A stretch of DNA of 64,000 nucleotides from Mycobacterium sp. Root135 (GTDB lineage: Bacteria; Actinomycetota; Actinomycetes; Mycobacteriales; Mycobacteriaceae), in the NCBI RefSeq assembly GCF_001426545.1, contig NZ_LMEZ01000001.1, forward strand, positions 1,052,505 to 1,116,504. Direction: 5' to 3'. Below the pieces are notes generated by a model. That model did no database searches and was not told the DNA's origin. It saw only the letters and a list, made by a program, of their open reading frames with translations. Positions 8,266 through 19,928 of the stretch are shown here, piece after piece (position 1 is the first letter of the stretch; each line of letters starts with the position of its first letter). The translations under genes and the position numbers were made by a program.

Positions 8266-8528
8266 GTCGCGGCGAGCCGGGCGCGGACCTCGGGGCGGCG
8301 CAGCGGCGGCACCGTCTTCGGCGGCTGACGGCGCGGCGGCAACGCGTTGAGCAACCGCGTCGTCGTGGCGGTCACCTCGGCGACCGCGGCCTCGAAGGCC
8401 TCGGTGTTGGCCGCGGTGGGCCGCGTGACGCCGCTGACCTTGCGGACGTACTGACGTGATGCGGCCTCGATCTCCTCGGCCGTCGCCGACGGTTCGAGGC
8501 CGCGCAACTCGGTGATGTTCCGGCACAT
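8262..8528 (-). CDS. DUF2277-family small protein
   Basis: An 88-residue protein that begins MCRNITELRGLEPSAT and contains the EIEAASRQYVRKVSG motif, both diagnostic of DUF2277. The rest is Arg/Pro-rich and basic. Function unknown; its size and charge would fit a nucleic-acid-associated role, but that is inference. Start ATG 8528 faces the divergent enoyl-CoA hydratase gene 39 bp away, so the two share a very short promoter region. Confidence 0.8.
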   Translation of the reverse strand: MCRNITELRGLEPSATAEEIEAASRQYVRKVSGVTRPTAANTEAFEAAVAEVTATTTRLLNALPPRRQPPKTVPPLRRPEVRARLAAT

Positions 8529-8567
8529 GCCGTCAACGATAGGACGACCGCTCGATACGGTGAAGCC

Positions 8568-9335
8568 ATGCCGAGCCCCGAAGCCGAACCCGTCCTGCTG
8601 GTCGACACCACCGACCGGGTCCGCACGCTGACCCTGAATCGGCCGCAGGCCCGCAACGCCCTGTCCTTGGAACTGCGCACGCGGTTCTACGCGGCGCTGC
8701 ACGAGGCGGAGGCCGACGACGCGGTCGACGTCGTCATCCTCACCGGTGCCGACCCCGTCTTCTGCGCGGGTCTTGACCTCAAGGAACTTGGCGACACCAC
8801 CGAGCTTCCCGACATCTCGCCCAAGTGGCCCGCGATGAGCACCCCCGTCATCGGGGCGATCAACGGGGCGGCGGTCACCGGCGGCCTCGAGCTGGCGCTG
8901 TACTGCGACGTCCTGATCGCCTCGGAGAACGCGCGGTTCGCCGACACCCACGCCCGAGTCGGGCTGCTGCCGACGTGGGGCCTGAGCGTGCGGCTGCCGC
9001 AGAAGGTCGGCGTCGGGATGGCCCGCCGCATGAGCCTGACCGGTGACTACCTGTCCGCCGACGACGCGCTGCGGGCCGGCCTGGTCACCGAGGTCGTCGC
9101 CCACGACCAGCTCGTGCCGGCGGCGCGGGCGGTAGCGGCATCCATCGTCGGCAACAACCGGAAGGCCGTGCAGGCCCTGCTGGCGTCCTATCACCGCATC
9201 GACGAATCGCAGACCGGTGCGGGTCTGTGGATCGAGGCGGCGTCGGCCAGGCAGTGGATGGCGGTGGCGACCGGAGACGACATCGCCTCCAGTAGGGCCG
9301 AGGTGCTGGAGCGCGGCCGCACCCAGGTCCGCTGA
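8568..9335 (+). CDS. echA16: Enoyl-CoA hydratase/isomerase family protein (EchA16-like)
   Basis: A 255-residue crotonase fold protein. The first oxyanion-hole motif is FCAGLDLKEL and the second is the TGGLELALYCD stretch, with Glu108 at the position of the first catalytic glutamate. The segment that normally holds the second catalytic glutamate (PEI..GTIPG in hydratases) reads THARVGLLPTWG here, without it, so simple hydration may not be its reaction. The M. tuberculosis echA16 (Rv2831) shows the same substitution from memory. Its TGA directly touches the GTG of the sulfatase gene, implying one transcript. Confidence 0.82.
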   Translation: MPSPEAEPVLLVDTTDRVRTLTLNRPQARNALSLELRTRFYAALHEAEADDAVDVVILTGADPVFCAGLDLKELGDTTELPDISPKWPAMSTPVIGAINGAAVTGGLELALYCDVLIASENARFADTHARVGLLPTWGLSVRLPQKVGVGMARRMSLTGDYLSADDALRAGLVTEVVAHDQLVPAARAVAASIVGNNRKAVQALLASYHRIDESQTGAGLWIEAASARQWMAVATGDDIASSRAEVLERGRTQVR

Positions 9336-11015
9336 GTGTCGCCGATCAGCCGTCGGACGCTGCTCACGGGTGGCGCCGTCGTCGCGGGCGGGGCCGCCGC
9401 CCTCACTGGCTACGAATTGCTCGCGCGGCCAGGCCGAACCGACGCCACCGCAGCAGGGGGTGACAAGCCGAACATCCTCGTCGTCGTGGTCGACCAGATG
9501 CGGGCACCCCAATGGTTCCCTGGCACTGGCGATCTCGACGCGCTCCTGCCCAACCTGAGCCGGCTGCGGCAGAGCAGCGTGTCCTTCGACGCGCACTACA
9601 CCGCCTCCAACGCCTGCACGCCGTCGCGAGGAGTGCTCACCACCGGGCTCTACTCGCACCAAACCGGCTGCCTGTACACCGGCGACGGCCCCACCGAATC
9701 GAGCCTCGCGCCCCAATTCCCCACCTGGGGAACGATGCTGCGCAACCAGGGCTACCGGACGTGGTGGTGGGGCAAGTGGCATCTCGGGGCGGCCGCCGAC
9801 ACCACCCTCGACGGCCTGGACGCACACGGGTTCTCCGGCGGCACCTACCCCTCCCCCAACGGCGCACCCAATCAAGGCTTGCGTCGAGATCCCGGCATCA
9901 CCGACCAGTTCGTCGAGTGGTTCGACGCGCACGCCGGCGAGGGCCCCTGGTGCACGACGGTCTCGCTGGTCAACCCGCACGACATCATGTGGTGGCCGAA
10001 GACGCCGCTGCCCGAGGACGTTCCGCGGGTCTTCTCTGCGAAGCCGCCAAACTTCGAGACGCCGGAGGACCTTGCGCGACGCGGCAAGCCACGACTGCAG
10101 GTCGACTACGTCGACTTCGTCGCGCCACTTCTGGCCGGCGCCCTTCCGTACGCCGGCCCCGACGTCGAGAGGCAGTGGGCCCGCGGCCTGGACGTCTACC
10201 TGTGGCTGCAGCAGCAGGTCGACCGCCAGATCGGCCGGGTGCTCGACACGTTGGCCTCCCGCCCCGACGTCGACCGCAACACCGTCGTCGTCTTCACCTC
10301 CGACCACGGCGAATACGGCGGCTCCCACGGCATGCGCGGCAAGGGCGCCGCCATCTACGAAGAGGGCATCCGGGTGCCGCTCTACGTTCGGGACCCCTCC
10401 GGTCGGCTAACACCGTCCCCCGGCGAGGTACGCACGCAGTTGACGTCCAGCGTGGACCTCGCGCCGCTGTTGCTGACGATCGGTGCCGGCGGAAACGGGT
10501 GGCGCGCCGATCCGCGCAACGCCCACCTGGCGAGTCGCGCGGACATCGCCGGGATCGCTGCGAACCCGGCCGCGCGCGGTCGGCCGTGGATCGCACACGT
10601 CACCGACGACATCGCCGTGGAGGAGATGGCCGCCATGATGACCGCGGCCGGTATGCCCGCCGCCCAGGCGCCCGGGAGGACATCCGGCGAAGTCCCCACC
10701 AACGCGCCAAGCCACATCGTCGCCGTCCGCACCCCGTCGGCGAAGTTCGGCGTCTACTCCCATTGGAAGCATGGTGGCACGACCGTCGACGCATCCCGCG
10801 AGGTCGAACGCGAGTTGTACGACTATTCGAACCCGGACGGTCTGCGAGAGGTCGAGAACCTGGCCGGGCGAAGCCCCTTGCAGCAGAAACTGCAGGGACT
10901 TCTCGACGGGGAAGTGCGCGCCGAGATCGAGGCGCCGCTGCCCGCGGCGCTGCACGAGGCCCAGGAACTCGGGCTGGCGAACATGCAGAAGGTGACCGCG
11001 GCGCGCGGAGGGTGA
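9336..11015 (+). CDS. Tat-exported arylsulfatase-type sulfatase
   Basis: A 559-residue member of the alkaline phosphatase superfamily. It starts with a twin-arginine signal (SRRTLLTGGAVVAGG). The sulfatase signature NACTPSRGVLTTG has Cys94, the residue converted to formylglycine by a maturase. Metal ligands include Asp53 (VVVVDQMR, where Asp-Gln replaces the usual Asp-Asp, as in choline-sulfatase-like enzymes) and FTSDHGE. Expected to cleave a sulfate ester outside the membrane; substrate unknown. The GTG start immediately follows the stop codon of the crotonase gene with no spacer, so expression is probably coupled. Confidence 0.88.
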   Translation: MSPISRRTLLTGGAVVAGGAAALTGYELLARPGRTDATAAGGDKPNILVVVVDQMRAPQWFPGTGDLDALLPNLSRLRQSSVSFDAHYTASNACTPSRGVLTTGLYSHQTGCLYTGDGPTESSLAPQFPTWGTMLRNQGYRTWWWGKWHLGAAADTTLDGLDAHGFSGGTYPSPNGAPNQGLRRDPGITDQFVEWFDAHAGEGPWCTTVSLVNPHDIMWWPKTPLPEDVPRVFSAKPPNFETPEDLARRGKPRLQVDYVDFVAPLLAGALPYAGPDVERQWARGLDVYLWLQQQVDRQIGRVLDTLASRPDVDRNTVVVFTSDHGEYGGSHGMRGKGAAIYEEGIRVPLYVRDPSGRLTPSPGEVRTQLTSSVDLAPLLLTIGAGGNGWRADPRNAHLASRADIAGIAANPAARGRPWIAHVTDDIAVEEMAAMMTAAGMPAAQAPGRTSGEVPTNAPSHIVAVRTPSAKFGVYSHWKHGGTTVDASREVERELYDYSNPDGLREVENLAGRSPLQQKLQGLLDGEVRAEIEAPLPAALHEAQELGLANMQKVTAARGG

Positions 11016-11018
11016 CCG

Positions 11019-12329
11019 TCAGGCCGCGCCCGGCACCAGCCAGCGACCCGAGAATGCGCGCCACCCCACGAAGACCAGACGCAGCAGCATGAAGGTGGTC
11101 AAGCCCGACCAGATGCCGACCAAACCCCATCCGTAGATCAGCGACAGCCAGATCAACGGCAGGAAGCCGACGAGCGCACTGGCCAGGGTCGCGTTCCTCA
11201 TGAACCTGGCGTCACCCGCGCCGAGCAACACCCCGTCGAGCGCGAACACCACCCCGGCGATCGGCAACTGCGCCACCAGGAACCACCACGGCACCCCGAT
11301 GGCGTCCAGCACCGAGTCGTCGGAGGTGAACAGCCGGGGCAAGGCCGACGACCCCACCGCGAACACAGCGGCCAGCGCCGCCGCGGCGACCGTCGAGAAG
11401 ATCGTCACCCGCCACGCGACCGACTTGGCATGCGCCAGCAGACCGGCCCCGAGCGCCGCCCCGACCAAGGACTGCGCCGCGATCGCCAGCGAATCCAGCA
11501 CCAGCGCAAGGAAACTCCACAGCTGCAGGACCACCTGATGGGCGGCGACGGCCGCGGCGCCGAACCGGGCCGCCACCGCGGCGGCCGAGACGAAGCACGC
11601 CTGGAACGCCAACGTGCGCACCACCAGGTCGCGTCCCATCACCACCTGCGCCCGCAGCACCGCGAGGTCGAACCGCAGCGGTACCCCTTCGGCCAACAGC
11701 GCCCGGCAGAACAACAGCCCGGCCAGCCATTGGCCGGCCACGTTGGCCACCGCCGAACCGCTCAACCCCAGCCGGGGCATCCCCAGCCATCCGTACACCA
11801 ACGTCGGGCACAGCACCGCGGACAGCGCGAAGCCCGCGACCACGTACCGCAGTGGCCGCGCGGTGTCCTGCACGCCGCGCATCCATCCGTTGCCTGCGAG
11901 GGAGATCAGGATCGCGGGCGCCCCGAAGATGGCGATCCGAACCCACGGCAACGCCATGTCGGCGATCTCGCCGCCGTCGGCGATCACCGCGAGGATCGGG
12001 ACCGCGGCCGCCTGAACCACCGCGATGACGACCGTGCCGAGCGCCACCGCCAGCCAGGTGGCCTGCACTCCCTCACCGACGGCCGACTCGCGGTCACCGG
12101 CCCCGAAGAAGCGGGCGGCCCGCGCCGTCGTGCCGTAGGACAGGAACGTCAGCTGGGAGGACAGCAGGGACAGGATCAACCCGCCGATGGCCAGACCCGC
12201 CAGGGCGACCGCGCCGAGACGGCCCACCACGGCCAGGTCGAACAGAAGATAGAGAGGCTCCGCGGCGAGCACCCCGAGCGCGGGCAACGCCAAACCGGCG
12301 ATGCGGCGCCCGGTGACCGGTTCAGCCAA
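11019..12329 (-). CDS. dinF: MATE-family efflux protein DinF
   Basis: About 436 residues with some twelve hydrophobic helices, including the conserved LPALGVLAAEPLYLLFDLAVVGRLG N-terminal helix (stated in pieces: LPALGVLAAE, PLYLLFD) and RTLAFQACFV later. MATE proteins exchange organic cations or drugs for Na+ or H+. The TTG at 12329 (Leu-Ala-Glu-Pro-Val-Thr-Gly) is the best start: the preceding in-frame stretch has no ATG/GTG before it runs into the cnpB gene, and the family N-terminus begins near here. It is the last gene of the rimP-nusA-infB transcript, 17 bp after cnpB. Confidence 0.88.
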   Translation of the reverse strand: MAEPVTGRRIAGLALPALGVLAAEPLYLLFDLAVVGRLGAVALAGLAIGGLILSLLSSQLTFLSYGTTARAARFFGAGDRESAVGEGVQATWLAVALGTVVIAVVQAAAVPILAVIADGGEIADMALPWVRIAIFGAPAILISLAGNGWMRGVQDTARPLRYVVAGFALSAVLCPTLVYGWLGMPRLGLSGSAVANVAGQWLAGLLFCRALLAEGVPLRFDLAVLRAQVVMGRDLVVRTLAFQACFVSAAAVAARFGAAAVAAHQVVLQLWSFLALVLDSLAIAAQSLVGAALGAGLLAHAKSVAWRVTIFSTVAAAALAAVFAVGSSALPRLFTSDDSVLDAIGVPWWFLVAQLPIAGVVFALDGVLLGAGDARFMRNATLASALVGFLPLIWLSLIYGWGLVGIWSGLTTFMLLRLVFVGWRAFSGRWLVPGAA

Positions 12330-12346
12330 TGCGCCCGCTGAGGGCC

Positions 12347-13838
<1,492 letters not shown>

Positions 13839-13869
13839 AGTTCTCCTCGCGCAAGCGCTCGTCGGCCAT

Positions 13870-16683
13870 CTACGTGCGCGCCTTCTCGACGAGCTCGTAC
13901 GCCTCGATGACGTCGCCTTCCTTGATGTCGTTGTACGTCACGGTCAGACCACACTCGTAACCGTCACGCACCTCGGTGACGTCGTCCTTCTCCCGCTTGA
14001 GCGAGGAGATGGTGACCGTCTCGGCCACCACGACGTTGTCGCGGATGAGGCGTGCCTTCGCGTTGCGGCGAATGAGGCCCGAGGTGACGAGGCAGCCGGC
14101 GATGTTGCCGACCTTCGACGACCGGAAGATCGCCCGGATCTCGGCGCGGCCGAGCTCCTTCTCCTCGTAGACCGGCTTGAGCATGCCCTTGAGCGCTGCC
14201 TGGATCTCGTCGATCGCCTGGTAGATCACCGAGTAGTACCGGATGTCGACGCCCTCGCGGTTGGCCAGCTCGGTGGCCTTGCCCTCCGCACGAACGTTGA
14301 AGCCGATGATGATCGCGTTCGACGCCGACGCCAGGTTGACGTTGGTCTCGGTGACGCCACCGACACCGCGGTCGATGACGCGCAGTTCGACTTCGTCGCC
14401 GATCTCGATGCCCAGCAAGGCCTCCTCCAGCGCCTCGACGGTGCCGGAGTTGTCGCCCTTCAGGATCAGGTTCAGCTGGCTGGTCTCCCGCAACGCTGCG
14501 TCGAGATCGTCGAGGCTGATGCGCTTGCGAGAGCGCGCGGCCAGCGCGTTGCGCTTGCGCGCACTGCGTCGATCGGCGATCTGACGAGCGATCCGGTCCT
14601 CGTCGACGACGAGCAGGTTGTCACCGGCGCCCGGCACCGACGTGAAACCGATGACCTGGACGGGCCGCGACGGGGTCGCCTCGATGACGTCCTCGCCGTG
14701 CTCGTCCACCATGCGCCGGACGCGGCCGTAGGCGTCGCCTGCGACGATCGAGTCGCCGACCCGCAGCGTGCCGCGCGCAATGAGCACGGTTGCCACGGGA
14801 CCACGGCCCCGGTCGAGGTGCGCTTCGATCGCGACGCCCTGGGCCTCCATGTCGGGGTTCGCCCGCAGGTCCAGCGAGGCATCCGCCGTCAACAGCACCG
14901 CTTCCAGCAGCGCGTCGATGTTGGTGCCCTGCTTGGCCGAGATGTCGACGAACATGGTGTCGCCGCCGTACTCCTCCGCCACCAGGTTGTACTCGGTCAG
15001 CTGCGCCCGGATCTTGGCCGGGTCGGCGCCTTCCTTGTCGATCTTGTTGACCGCCACCACGATCGGCACGTCGGCCGCTTGCGCGTGGTTGATGGCTTCC
15101 ACCGTCTGCGGCATGACGCCGTCGTCGGCGGCGACCACCAGGATGGCGATGTCGGTGGCCTTCGCACCACGGGCACGCATGGCGGTGAACGCCTCGTGGC
15201 CCGGCGTGTCGATGAAGGTGACCAGTCGCTCGTTGCCGTCCAGTTCGGTGAGGACCTGGTAGGCACCGATGTGCTGGGTGATTCCGCCGGCCTCGCCCTC
15301 GCGGACGGTGGCGTTGCGGATCGTGTCCAGCAGTCGCGTCTTGCCGTGGTCGACGTGACCCATGACGGTCACGACCGGCGGACGGAACTCGAGATCGTCC
15401 TCGTCGCCATCGTCCTCGCCATAGGTGAGGTCGAACGACGACAGCAGCTCGCGGTCCTCGTCCTCCGGGGACACGACCTGCACGACGTAGTTCATCTCGC
15501 CGCCGAGCAGCTCGAGGGTCTCGTCGCCTACCGACTGCGTAGCGGTGACCATTTCACCGAGGTTGAACAGCGCTTGGACCAGTGCGGCCGGGTTGGCGTT
15601 GATCTTGTCGGCGAAGTCCACCAGCGACGCGCCACGGGCCAACCGGATGGTCTCGCCGTTGCCGTGCGGCAACCGCACGCCGCCGACGACCGGCGCCTGC
15701 ATGTTTTCGTATTCGGCGCGTTTTGCCCGCTTCGACTTACGGCCACGGCGAACCGCGCCACCGGGACGACCGAATGCACCGGCCGCGCCACCGCGCTGAC
15801 CGGGACGGCCACCGCCGCCGCCACCGCCACCTGGGCGACCACGGAAACCACCGGCGGGTGCCCCACCGGGGGCACCGGCGCCACCGGCGCCGCCACCGCG
15901 GTAGTTACCGCCGCCACCTGCACCGGGAGGACCACCGGGACGACCGCCGCCAGCGCCGGGACCACGAGCACCCGGGCCGGGGCGAGGTCCGCCGGGACGA
16001 CCGGCCGCACCTGGCCGTGCGCCGGGCGGGCGGGGAGGCATGTTGCCGGGGGTCGCACCCGGACGGGGTCCGCCACCTGGGCGCGGGGGGCCACCCGGAC
16101 GAGGCGGGCCGGCTGCACCCTGGGGCGGGCGCGGCGCTGGCCGTTCGACGGGCACCTGGGTGGAGAACGGGTTGTTGCCGACGCGGGGTGCGCGGCCTGC
16201 GGGCTTGGGGGCCGGACCCGGCCGCGGACCCGGGGTGGGGCCTGCGGGGGTTGCAGGTGCGGTGGGCGCTTCCGGGGCGGCGGCTGCAGCGGGAGCTGCG
16301 GCCTCGGCCTGCGGCTGGGCCTGCGGTGCGACGACCTCGGGCACGACGACCGGGGGCGCCGGTGGTGCCGGCGGCGGCTCGGGTGCGGCCTGCGGTTTCG
16401 GCGCGGCGGGCCGTGGCCCTCCGGGCTTGGGTGCCGAGCTGGTGGAGCCACCGTTGGCCGACGCGTCGGCGGCGGGTGCCTTGGGTGCGGCGGGGGCCGC
16501 CTTGGGGGCGGCGGGCTTGGAGCCGCCACCCAATGCCTCACGGAGCCGTCGCGCGACGGGCGCTTCGACGGTCGAGGATGCTGATTTGACGAATTCGCCT
16601 TGCTCGCTCAGCCGGGCGAGAACTTCCTTGCTGGTGACACCGAGCTCTTTAGCCAACTCGTGCACGCGGGCCTTGCCTGCCAC
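13870..16683 (-). CDS. infB: Translation initiation factor IF-2
   Basis: A 937-residue GTPase. Order: IF2 N-terminal domain (residues 1-55, [18 protein letters not shown]), a very long Pro/Ala/Gly/Arg-rich linker (about 55-315), the IF2 assembly region, the G domain beginning with GHVDHGKT (about 441-448) with DTPGHE and NKID, then domains II-IV that bind fMet-tRNA. The GTG start is preceded by AGGAG at five-base spacing. It lies between ylxR and rbfA in the conserved nusA operon. Confidence 0.97.
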   Translation of the reverse strand: MAGKARVHELAKELGVTSKEVLARLSEQGEFVKSASSTVEAPVARRLREALGGGSKPAAPKAAPAAPKAPAADASANGGSTSSAPKPGGPRPAAPKPQAAPEPPPAPPAPPVVVPEVVAPQAQPQAEAAAPAAAAAPEAPTAPATPAGPTPGPRPGPAPKPAGRAPRVGNNPFSTQVPVERPAPRPPQGAAGPPRPGGPPRPGGGPRPGATPGNMPPRPPGARPGAAGRPGGPRPGPGARGPGAGGGRPGGPPGAGGGGNYRGGGAGGAGAPGGAPAGGFRGRPGGGGGGGGRPGQRGGAAGAFGRPGGAVRRGRKSKRAKRAEYENMQAPVVGGVRLPHGNGETIRLARGASLVDFADKINANPAALVQALFNLGEMVTATQSVGDETLELLGGEMNYVVQVVSPEDEDRELLSSFDLTYGEDDGDEDDLEFRPPVVTVMGHVDHGKTRLLDTIRNATVREGEAGGITQHIGAYQVLTELDGNERLVTFIDTPGHEAFTAMRARGAKATDIAILVVAADDGVMPQTVEAINHAQAADVPIVVAVNKIDKEGADPAKIRAQLTEYNLVAEEYGGDTMFVDISAKQGTNIDALLEAVLLTADASLDLRANPDMEAQGVAIEAHLDRGRGPVATVLIARGTLRVGDSIVAGDAYGRVRRMVDEHGEDVIEATPSRPVQVIGFTSVPGAGDNLLVVDEDRIARQIADRRSARKRNALAARSRKRISLDDLDAALRETSQLNLILKGDNSGTVEALEEALLGIEIGDEVELRVIDRGVGGVTETNVNLASASNAIIIGFNVRAEGKATELANREGVDIRYYSVIYQAIDEIQAALKGMLKPVYEEKELGRAEIRAIFRSSKVGNIAGCLVTSGLIRRNAKARLIRDNVVVAETVTISSLKREKDDVTEVRDGYECGLTVTYNDIKEGDVIEAYELVEKART
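15740..16518. repeat. Low-complexity GC tract encoding the IF-2 linker
   Basis: Roughly 780 bp of short imperfect repeats (GGxGGxCC-type, plus runs such as CCGCCGCCACC) that encode a Pro/Ala-rich segment followed by a Gly/Arg/Pro-rich segment with uninterrupted glycine runs. It belongs to infB and is not a mobile repeat. Such a tract is prone to length variation by slippage. Confidence 0.8.
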
Positions 16684-16757
16684 TACATCTCCTGTCTAGG
16701 AGGCGACAGCAGTGGGCCGCGCCTCGGGTTTAGCTATGACGCATGGTCATCGGAACT

Positions 16758-17126
16758 TCACGGTGTGCTCATGTTCTTGACTACCTGTTCTGTTGCCGGG
16801 CGGACCGAGTCTTCGTTTCTGGTGAAGAACTCGACCACCGCGGAGGTGTTCGGCGAACCGGTGATGCGCAACGCTCGAGCGAATGCTCGCCGCTTGATTG
16901 CCACCTGCAGACACTGCTCGTCGGAGTGCAGCCATGCACCCCGCCCAGGCAGATTACCCGCTGCGTCGACGGTGACGGCGGATTCACCGTCTCCATCGTC
17001 AACAGCGGCCACTCGAAGCAAATCGGCGGCCAGCTCACGCTTTCGGCATCCCACACACGTTCGCACTGGTCCTTCGGGACTTTTGTGCTGCCGCGCGCGG
17101 TGGGCCGAACTCTCGCGCTGGATCAC
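16758..17126 (-). CDS. ylxR: YlxR/DUF448 RNA-binding protein
   Basis: A 122-residue protein with the YlxR signature PVRTCVGCRKRE followed by the GRGAWLH and CLQVAIKRRAFARAL motifs. Conserved in the nusA-infB operon of most Gram-positive bacteria; the fold suggests RNA or nucleoid binding, and in some species it modulates transcription or RNase P. The exact role here is unknown. It starts 46 bp after nusA and ends 74 bp before infB. Confidence 0.88.
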   Translation of the reverse strand: MIQRESSAHRARQHKSPEGPVRTCVGCRKRELAADLLRVAAVDDGDGESAVTVDAAGNLPGRGAWLHSDEQCLQVAIKRRAFARALRITGSPNTSAVVEFFTRNEDSVRPATEQVVKNMSTP

Positions 17127-17172
17127 GGTTCAGTCTACCGTCACGATCACCGCAGAAAGAAACGCGTGCCAA

Positions 17173-18216
17173 CTACCCCTCGCGAGAGGCGCCGTGGGGC
17201 GCCTCTTTCTCGGGGGCGGGTGCGGGTGCTGGTTCCGCGTCACTGCGGATGTCGATGCGCCATCCGGTCAGTCGGGCGGCCAACCGGGCGTTCTGACCTT
17301 CCTTGCCGATCGCCAGCGACAGTTGGAAGTCGGGGACGACGACGCGGGCGGCTCTTGCGGCTTCGTCGATCACCGACACCGACACGACCTTGGCCGGTGA
17401 CAGTGCGTTGGCGACGTATCGCGCCGGGTCCTCGTCGAAGTCGATGATGTCGATCTTCTCGCCGGACAACTCGCTCATCACGTTGCGCACCCGCTGCCCC
17501 ATGGGCCCGATGCAGGCGCCCTTGGCGTTGAGGCCGGCGACCCGCGACCTGACCGCGATCTTGGACCGGTGGCCCGCCTCGCGGGCGACCGCGGCGATCT
17601 CCACGGAGTTGTCCGCGATCTCGGGCACTTCCAGCGAGAACAGCTTCCGCACCAGGTTCGGGTGGGTGCGCGACAGCTCGATCTTCGGTTCCCGCGCACC
17701 GCGAGTCACGCCGATGACGTAGCAGCGCACCCGATCGCCGTGCGTGTAGGACTCCCCCGGCACCTGTTCGGCGGGCCTGATGACTCCCTCGGAACCCTTC
17801 GCCTCGGTTCCGAGGCGCACGACGACGTTGCCGCGGGTGTTCTCCCTGGCGTCACGCTGCACCACGCCGCCGACGATGTCGCCTTCGCGCGCCGAGAACT
17901 CGCCGAACATCCGTTCGTTCTCGGCGTCGCGGAACCGCTGCAGCATCACCTGGCGCGCGGTGGTGGCCGCGACCCGGCCGAATCCCTCAGGGGTGTCGTC
18001 CCATTCGCTGACCAGGTTGCCGTCGTCGTCGGTCTCCCTCGCCATCACCTTGACGATGCCGCTCTTGCGGTCGATGTCGATGCGCGCGGCGGCTTCGTGC
18101 CCCTGGGTGTGCCGGTAGGCGGTCAGCAGCGCGGACTTGATGGTCTCGAGCAGTTCGTCGACCGGAATCCCCCGGTCCACTTCGATGGCATGCAGCGCAC
18201 CCATGTCGATGTTCAC
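17173..18216 (-). CDS. nusA: Transcription termination/antitermination factor NusA
   Basis: A 347-residue actinobacterial NusA. The N-terminal RNA-polymerase-binding domain ([23 protein letters not shown]), an S1 domain ([14 protein letters not shown] onward) and two KH domains ([14 protein letters not shown] and [19 protein letters not shown]) are all visible. It lacks the acidic C-terminal repeats of E. coli NusA, normal for this phylum. Its start overlaps the rimP stop by four bases. It controls pausing, rRNA antitermination and intrinsic termination. Confidence 0.96.
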   Translation of the reverse strand: MNIDMGALHAIEVDRGIPVDELLETIKSALLTAYRHTQGHEAAARIDIDRKSGIVKVMARETDDDGNLVSEWDDTPEGFGRVAATTARQVMLQRFRDAENERMFGEFSAREGDIVGGVVQRDARENTRGNVVVRLGTEAKGSEGVIRPAEQVPGESYTHGDRVRCYVIGVTRGAREPKIELSRTHPNLVRKLFSLEVPEIADNSVEIAAVAREAGHRSKIAVRSRVAGLNAKGACIGPMGQRVRNVMSELSGEKIDIIDFDEDPARYVANALSPAKVVSVSVIDEAARAARVVVPDFQLSLAIGKEGQNARLAARLTGWRIDIRSDAEPAPAPAPEKEAPHGASREG

Positions 18217-18761
18217 TCTTCAACCTCCTCAACAGACACCCCGGCCAGCTCGAGCTCGAGCGGGTTCGGTGGTGAGAATTCCACCTGGACAACGGCATTG
18301 GCGACGTCGTCGATGGAAAGTTCGCGAATCTTGGGTTTGGCGCCACGGTTGGCGACGACGAGTCGCAGGACACCGTCACCCGGTTCCCCCAACCGCCCGA
18401 CCACCTGAGAGCCGTCGGTCAACGTCACCTCGACCTTGCGCCCGTGGGCACGGCGAAAGTGTCGCTCGGTGGTCAACGGTCGGTCCACTCCGCGCGACGT
18501 GACTTCCAGCACGTAGGTGGCTTCGTCAGGTGTGATCTGGTCGAGCAGTTCGGAGGCCAACCGTGACAGCTCGCCGAGGGCGTCCAGGTTCAGTCCACCG
18601 TCACCATCGGCGATCACCACGATGCGTGGGGGGCGGGCGGCGGCCTCGACGACGACGTCGTCGACGTCGTATCCGGCGCGGCCGAACGCGCCTTCGAGCA
18701 GCTCGGTCACCTGCTCCGGGGACGGCAACCGCGCAGACCGTAGCGGATTCTCCGATGCCAC
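18213..18761 (-). CDS. rimP: Ribosome maturation factor RimP
   Basis: A 182-residue protein with the RimP motifs [24 protein letters not shown] segment ([18 protein letters not shown]) and [26 protein letters not shown] (given in parts), followed by the Sm-like C-terminal domain. It assists 30S assembly. GTG at 18761 is preceded by GAGGAG, giving the first gene of the operon rimP-nusA-ylxR-infB-rbfA-cnpB-dinF. The operon promoter should lie in 18762-18927, opposite the divergent lipoprotein gene. Confidence 0.94.
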   Translation of the reverse strand: MASENPLRSARLPSPEQVTELLEGAFGRAGYDVDDVVVEAAARPPRIVVIADGDGGLNLDALGELSRLASELLDQITPDEATYVLEVTSRGVDRPLTTERHFRRAHGRKVEVTLTDGSQVVGRLGEPGDGVLRLVVANRGAKPKIRELSIDDVANAVVQVEFSPPNPLELELAGVSVEEVEE

Positions 18762-18927
18762 GGTGAGCTCCTCGTCTTGAGTTGTATGGACGCGATCCCG
18801 CCAAGCGTTGCGCGGAACCGAGTGTCAAGGATACGCCAGCCGAGGGGCCACTCTTGGCAAACGTTCGGCGAGACGACCGCGGTCGAGCCCAGACGAGCCC
18901 GCGCGAGCGGGATGGCAGGATGTCGAT

Positions 18928-19458
18928 GTGCCGAGCACCCTTCCCACCGTCAGCAGGCGGCGCGTGCTCGTCGGCGCCACGGCGTTGGCCCTGCTGGGGG
19001 GCACCGTGGCTACGGCCTGCGGATCGACCCCGCCCGTCAAGGACGTCGACGCCCTGATCGGTGCGCTGGAGCGAGCCCGCGACGACGGTCAGCTGGCGGG
19101 CAACGCCGCGGCAGCGGCTACACCCACGATCGCGGCGGCACTGTCGGCCGTTGCCGACCAGCGGGCTGCCCACGCTCGGGCCCTCACCGACGAGATCACC
19201 AGAATCTCCGGTGAGGCACCCACCACGTCGGCGTCGACCACTGCATCGTCGACGTCCACCACTCCGACGACGTCGGGTCCGCCCCCCAAGCCACCCACCG
19301 CCGCGGACGTGGTCGCCGCACTCAAGCAGTCCGCCGACGGCGCCAGCCTTTTGGCGACGCAGCAGTCGGGGTACCGGGCCGGACTGCTCGGCTCGATCGC
19401 CGCGGCGTGCACGGCCGCGGCCACGGTCGCCCTCGCCACGTCCGGGGTGACGTCATGA
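18928..19458 (+). CDS. Alanine-rich Tat/lipoprotein-type exported protein (Rv2843-like)
   Basis: A 176-residue protein. It begins with SRRRVLVGATALALLGG followed by VATACGS, which combines a twin-arginine motif with a lipobox, so a Tat-exported lipoprotein is likely. A helical Ala-rich part, a Ser/Thr/Pro linker (STTPTTSGPPPKPP) and a C-terminal hydrophobic stretch follow. GTG 18928 has AGGA at seven-base spacing; the longer in-frame start is not signal-like. It overlaps the next gene by four bases (ATGA). Function unknown. Confidence 0.72.
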   Translation: MPSTLPTVSRRRVLVGATALALLGGTVATACGSTPPVKDVDALIGALERARDDGQLAGNAAAAATPTIAAALSAVADQRAAHARALTDEITRISGEAPTTSASTTASSTSTTPTTSGPPPKPPTAADVVAALKQSADGASLLATQQSGYRAGLLGSIAAACTAAATVALATSGVTS

Positions 19459-19928
19459 CCTCCCCAGACCCCGCGCCGTCCCCGTCCCGCCCGTCGGACG
19501 CCGCCGACGCCGCACTGTTCGACGCGGTCACCGTCGAACACGGAGTCATCTACGGCTACGGCCTGGTGTCGGCGCATTCGACGCCTGACTCCAATCAGCT
19601 GGTGTCCAATTCCCTTGCGGGACACCGCGAACTGCGCGAAGAGGGGATTCACCGGCTCGCCGAGCGCAAGGTGACGCCCCCGATCCCGGCGCTCGGCTAC
19701 CAGCTGCCGTTCGTCGTCGACGACCCCACGGGCGCGGCGAAGCTCGCCGTCCGGATGGAGGAGGACTCCGCGGTGGCGTGGCGCGCAGTGCTCGAGCAGG
19801 CCACCGCCGGCGACGACCGCGAACTGGCCGTCACCGCGCTGACCCGCGCCGCGGTGTCGGCCGCCAGGTGGCGAGCGGTTCTCGGCGTCGAGCCGACCAC
19901 CGTCGCCTTCCCCGGCGGCAACGACTGA
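19455..19928 (+). CDS. DUF4439 ferritin-like protein (Rv2844-like)
   Basis: A 157-residue helical protein. The regions FDAVTVEHGVIYGYGL, GHRELREEGIHRL and MEEDSAVAWRAVLEQA are the paired-helix Glu/His pattern of the DUF4439 ferritin-like fold. Whether it binds a metal is not known; Glu and His residues are present in both helical pairs. Start ATG 19455 is nested in the stop of the preceding lipoprotein gene, so the two are likely to work together at or near the envelope. It ends directly against proS, which converges on it. Confidence 0.75.
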   Translation: MTSPDPAPSPSRPSDAADAALFDAVTVEHGVIYGYGLVSAHSTPDSNQLVSNSLAGHRELREEGIHRLAERKVTPPIPALGYQLPFVVDDPTGAAKLAVRMEEDSAVAWRAVLEQATAGDDRELAVTALTRAAVSAARWRAVLGVEPTTVAFPGGND

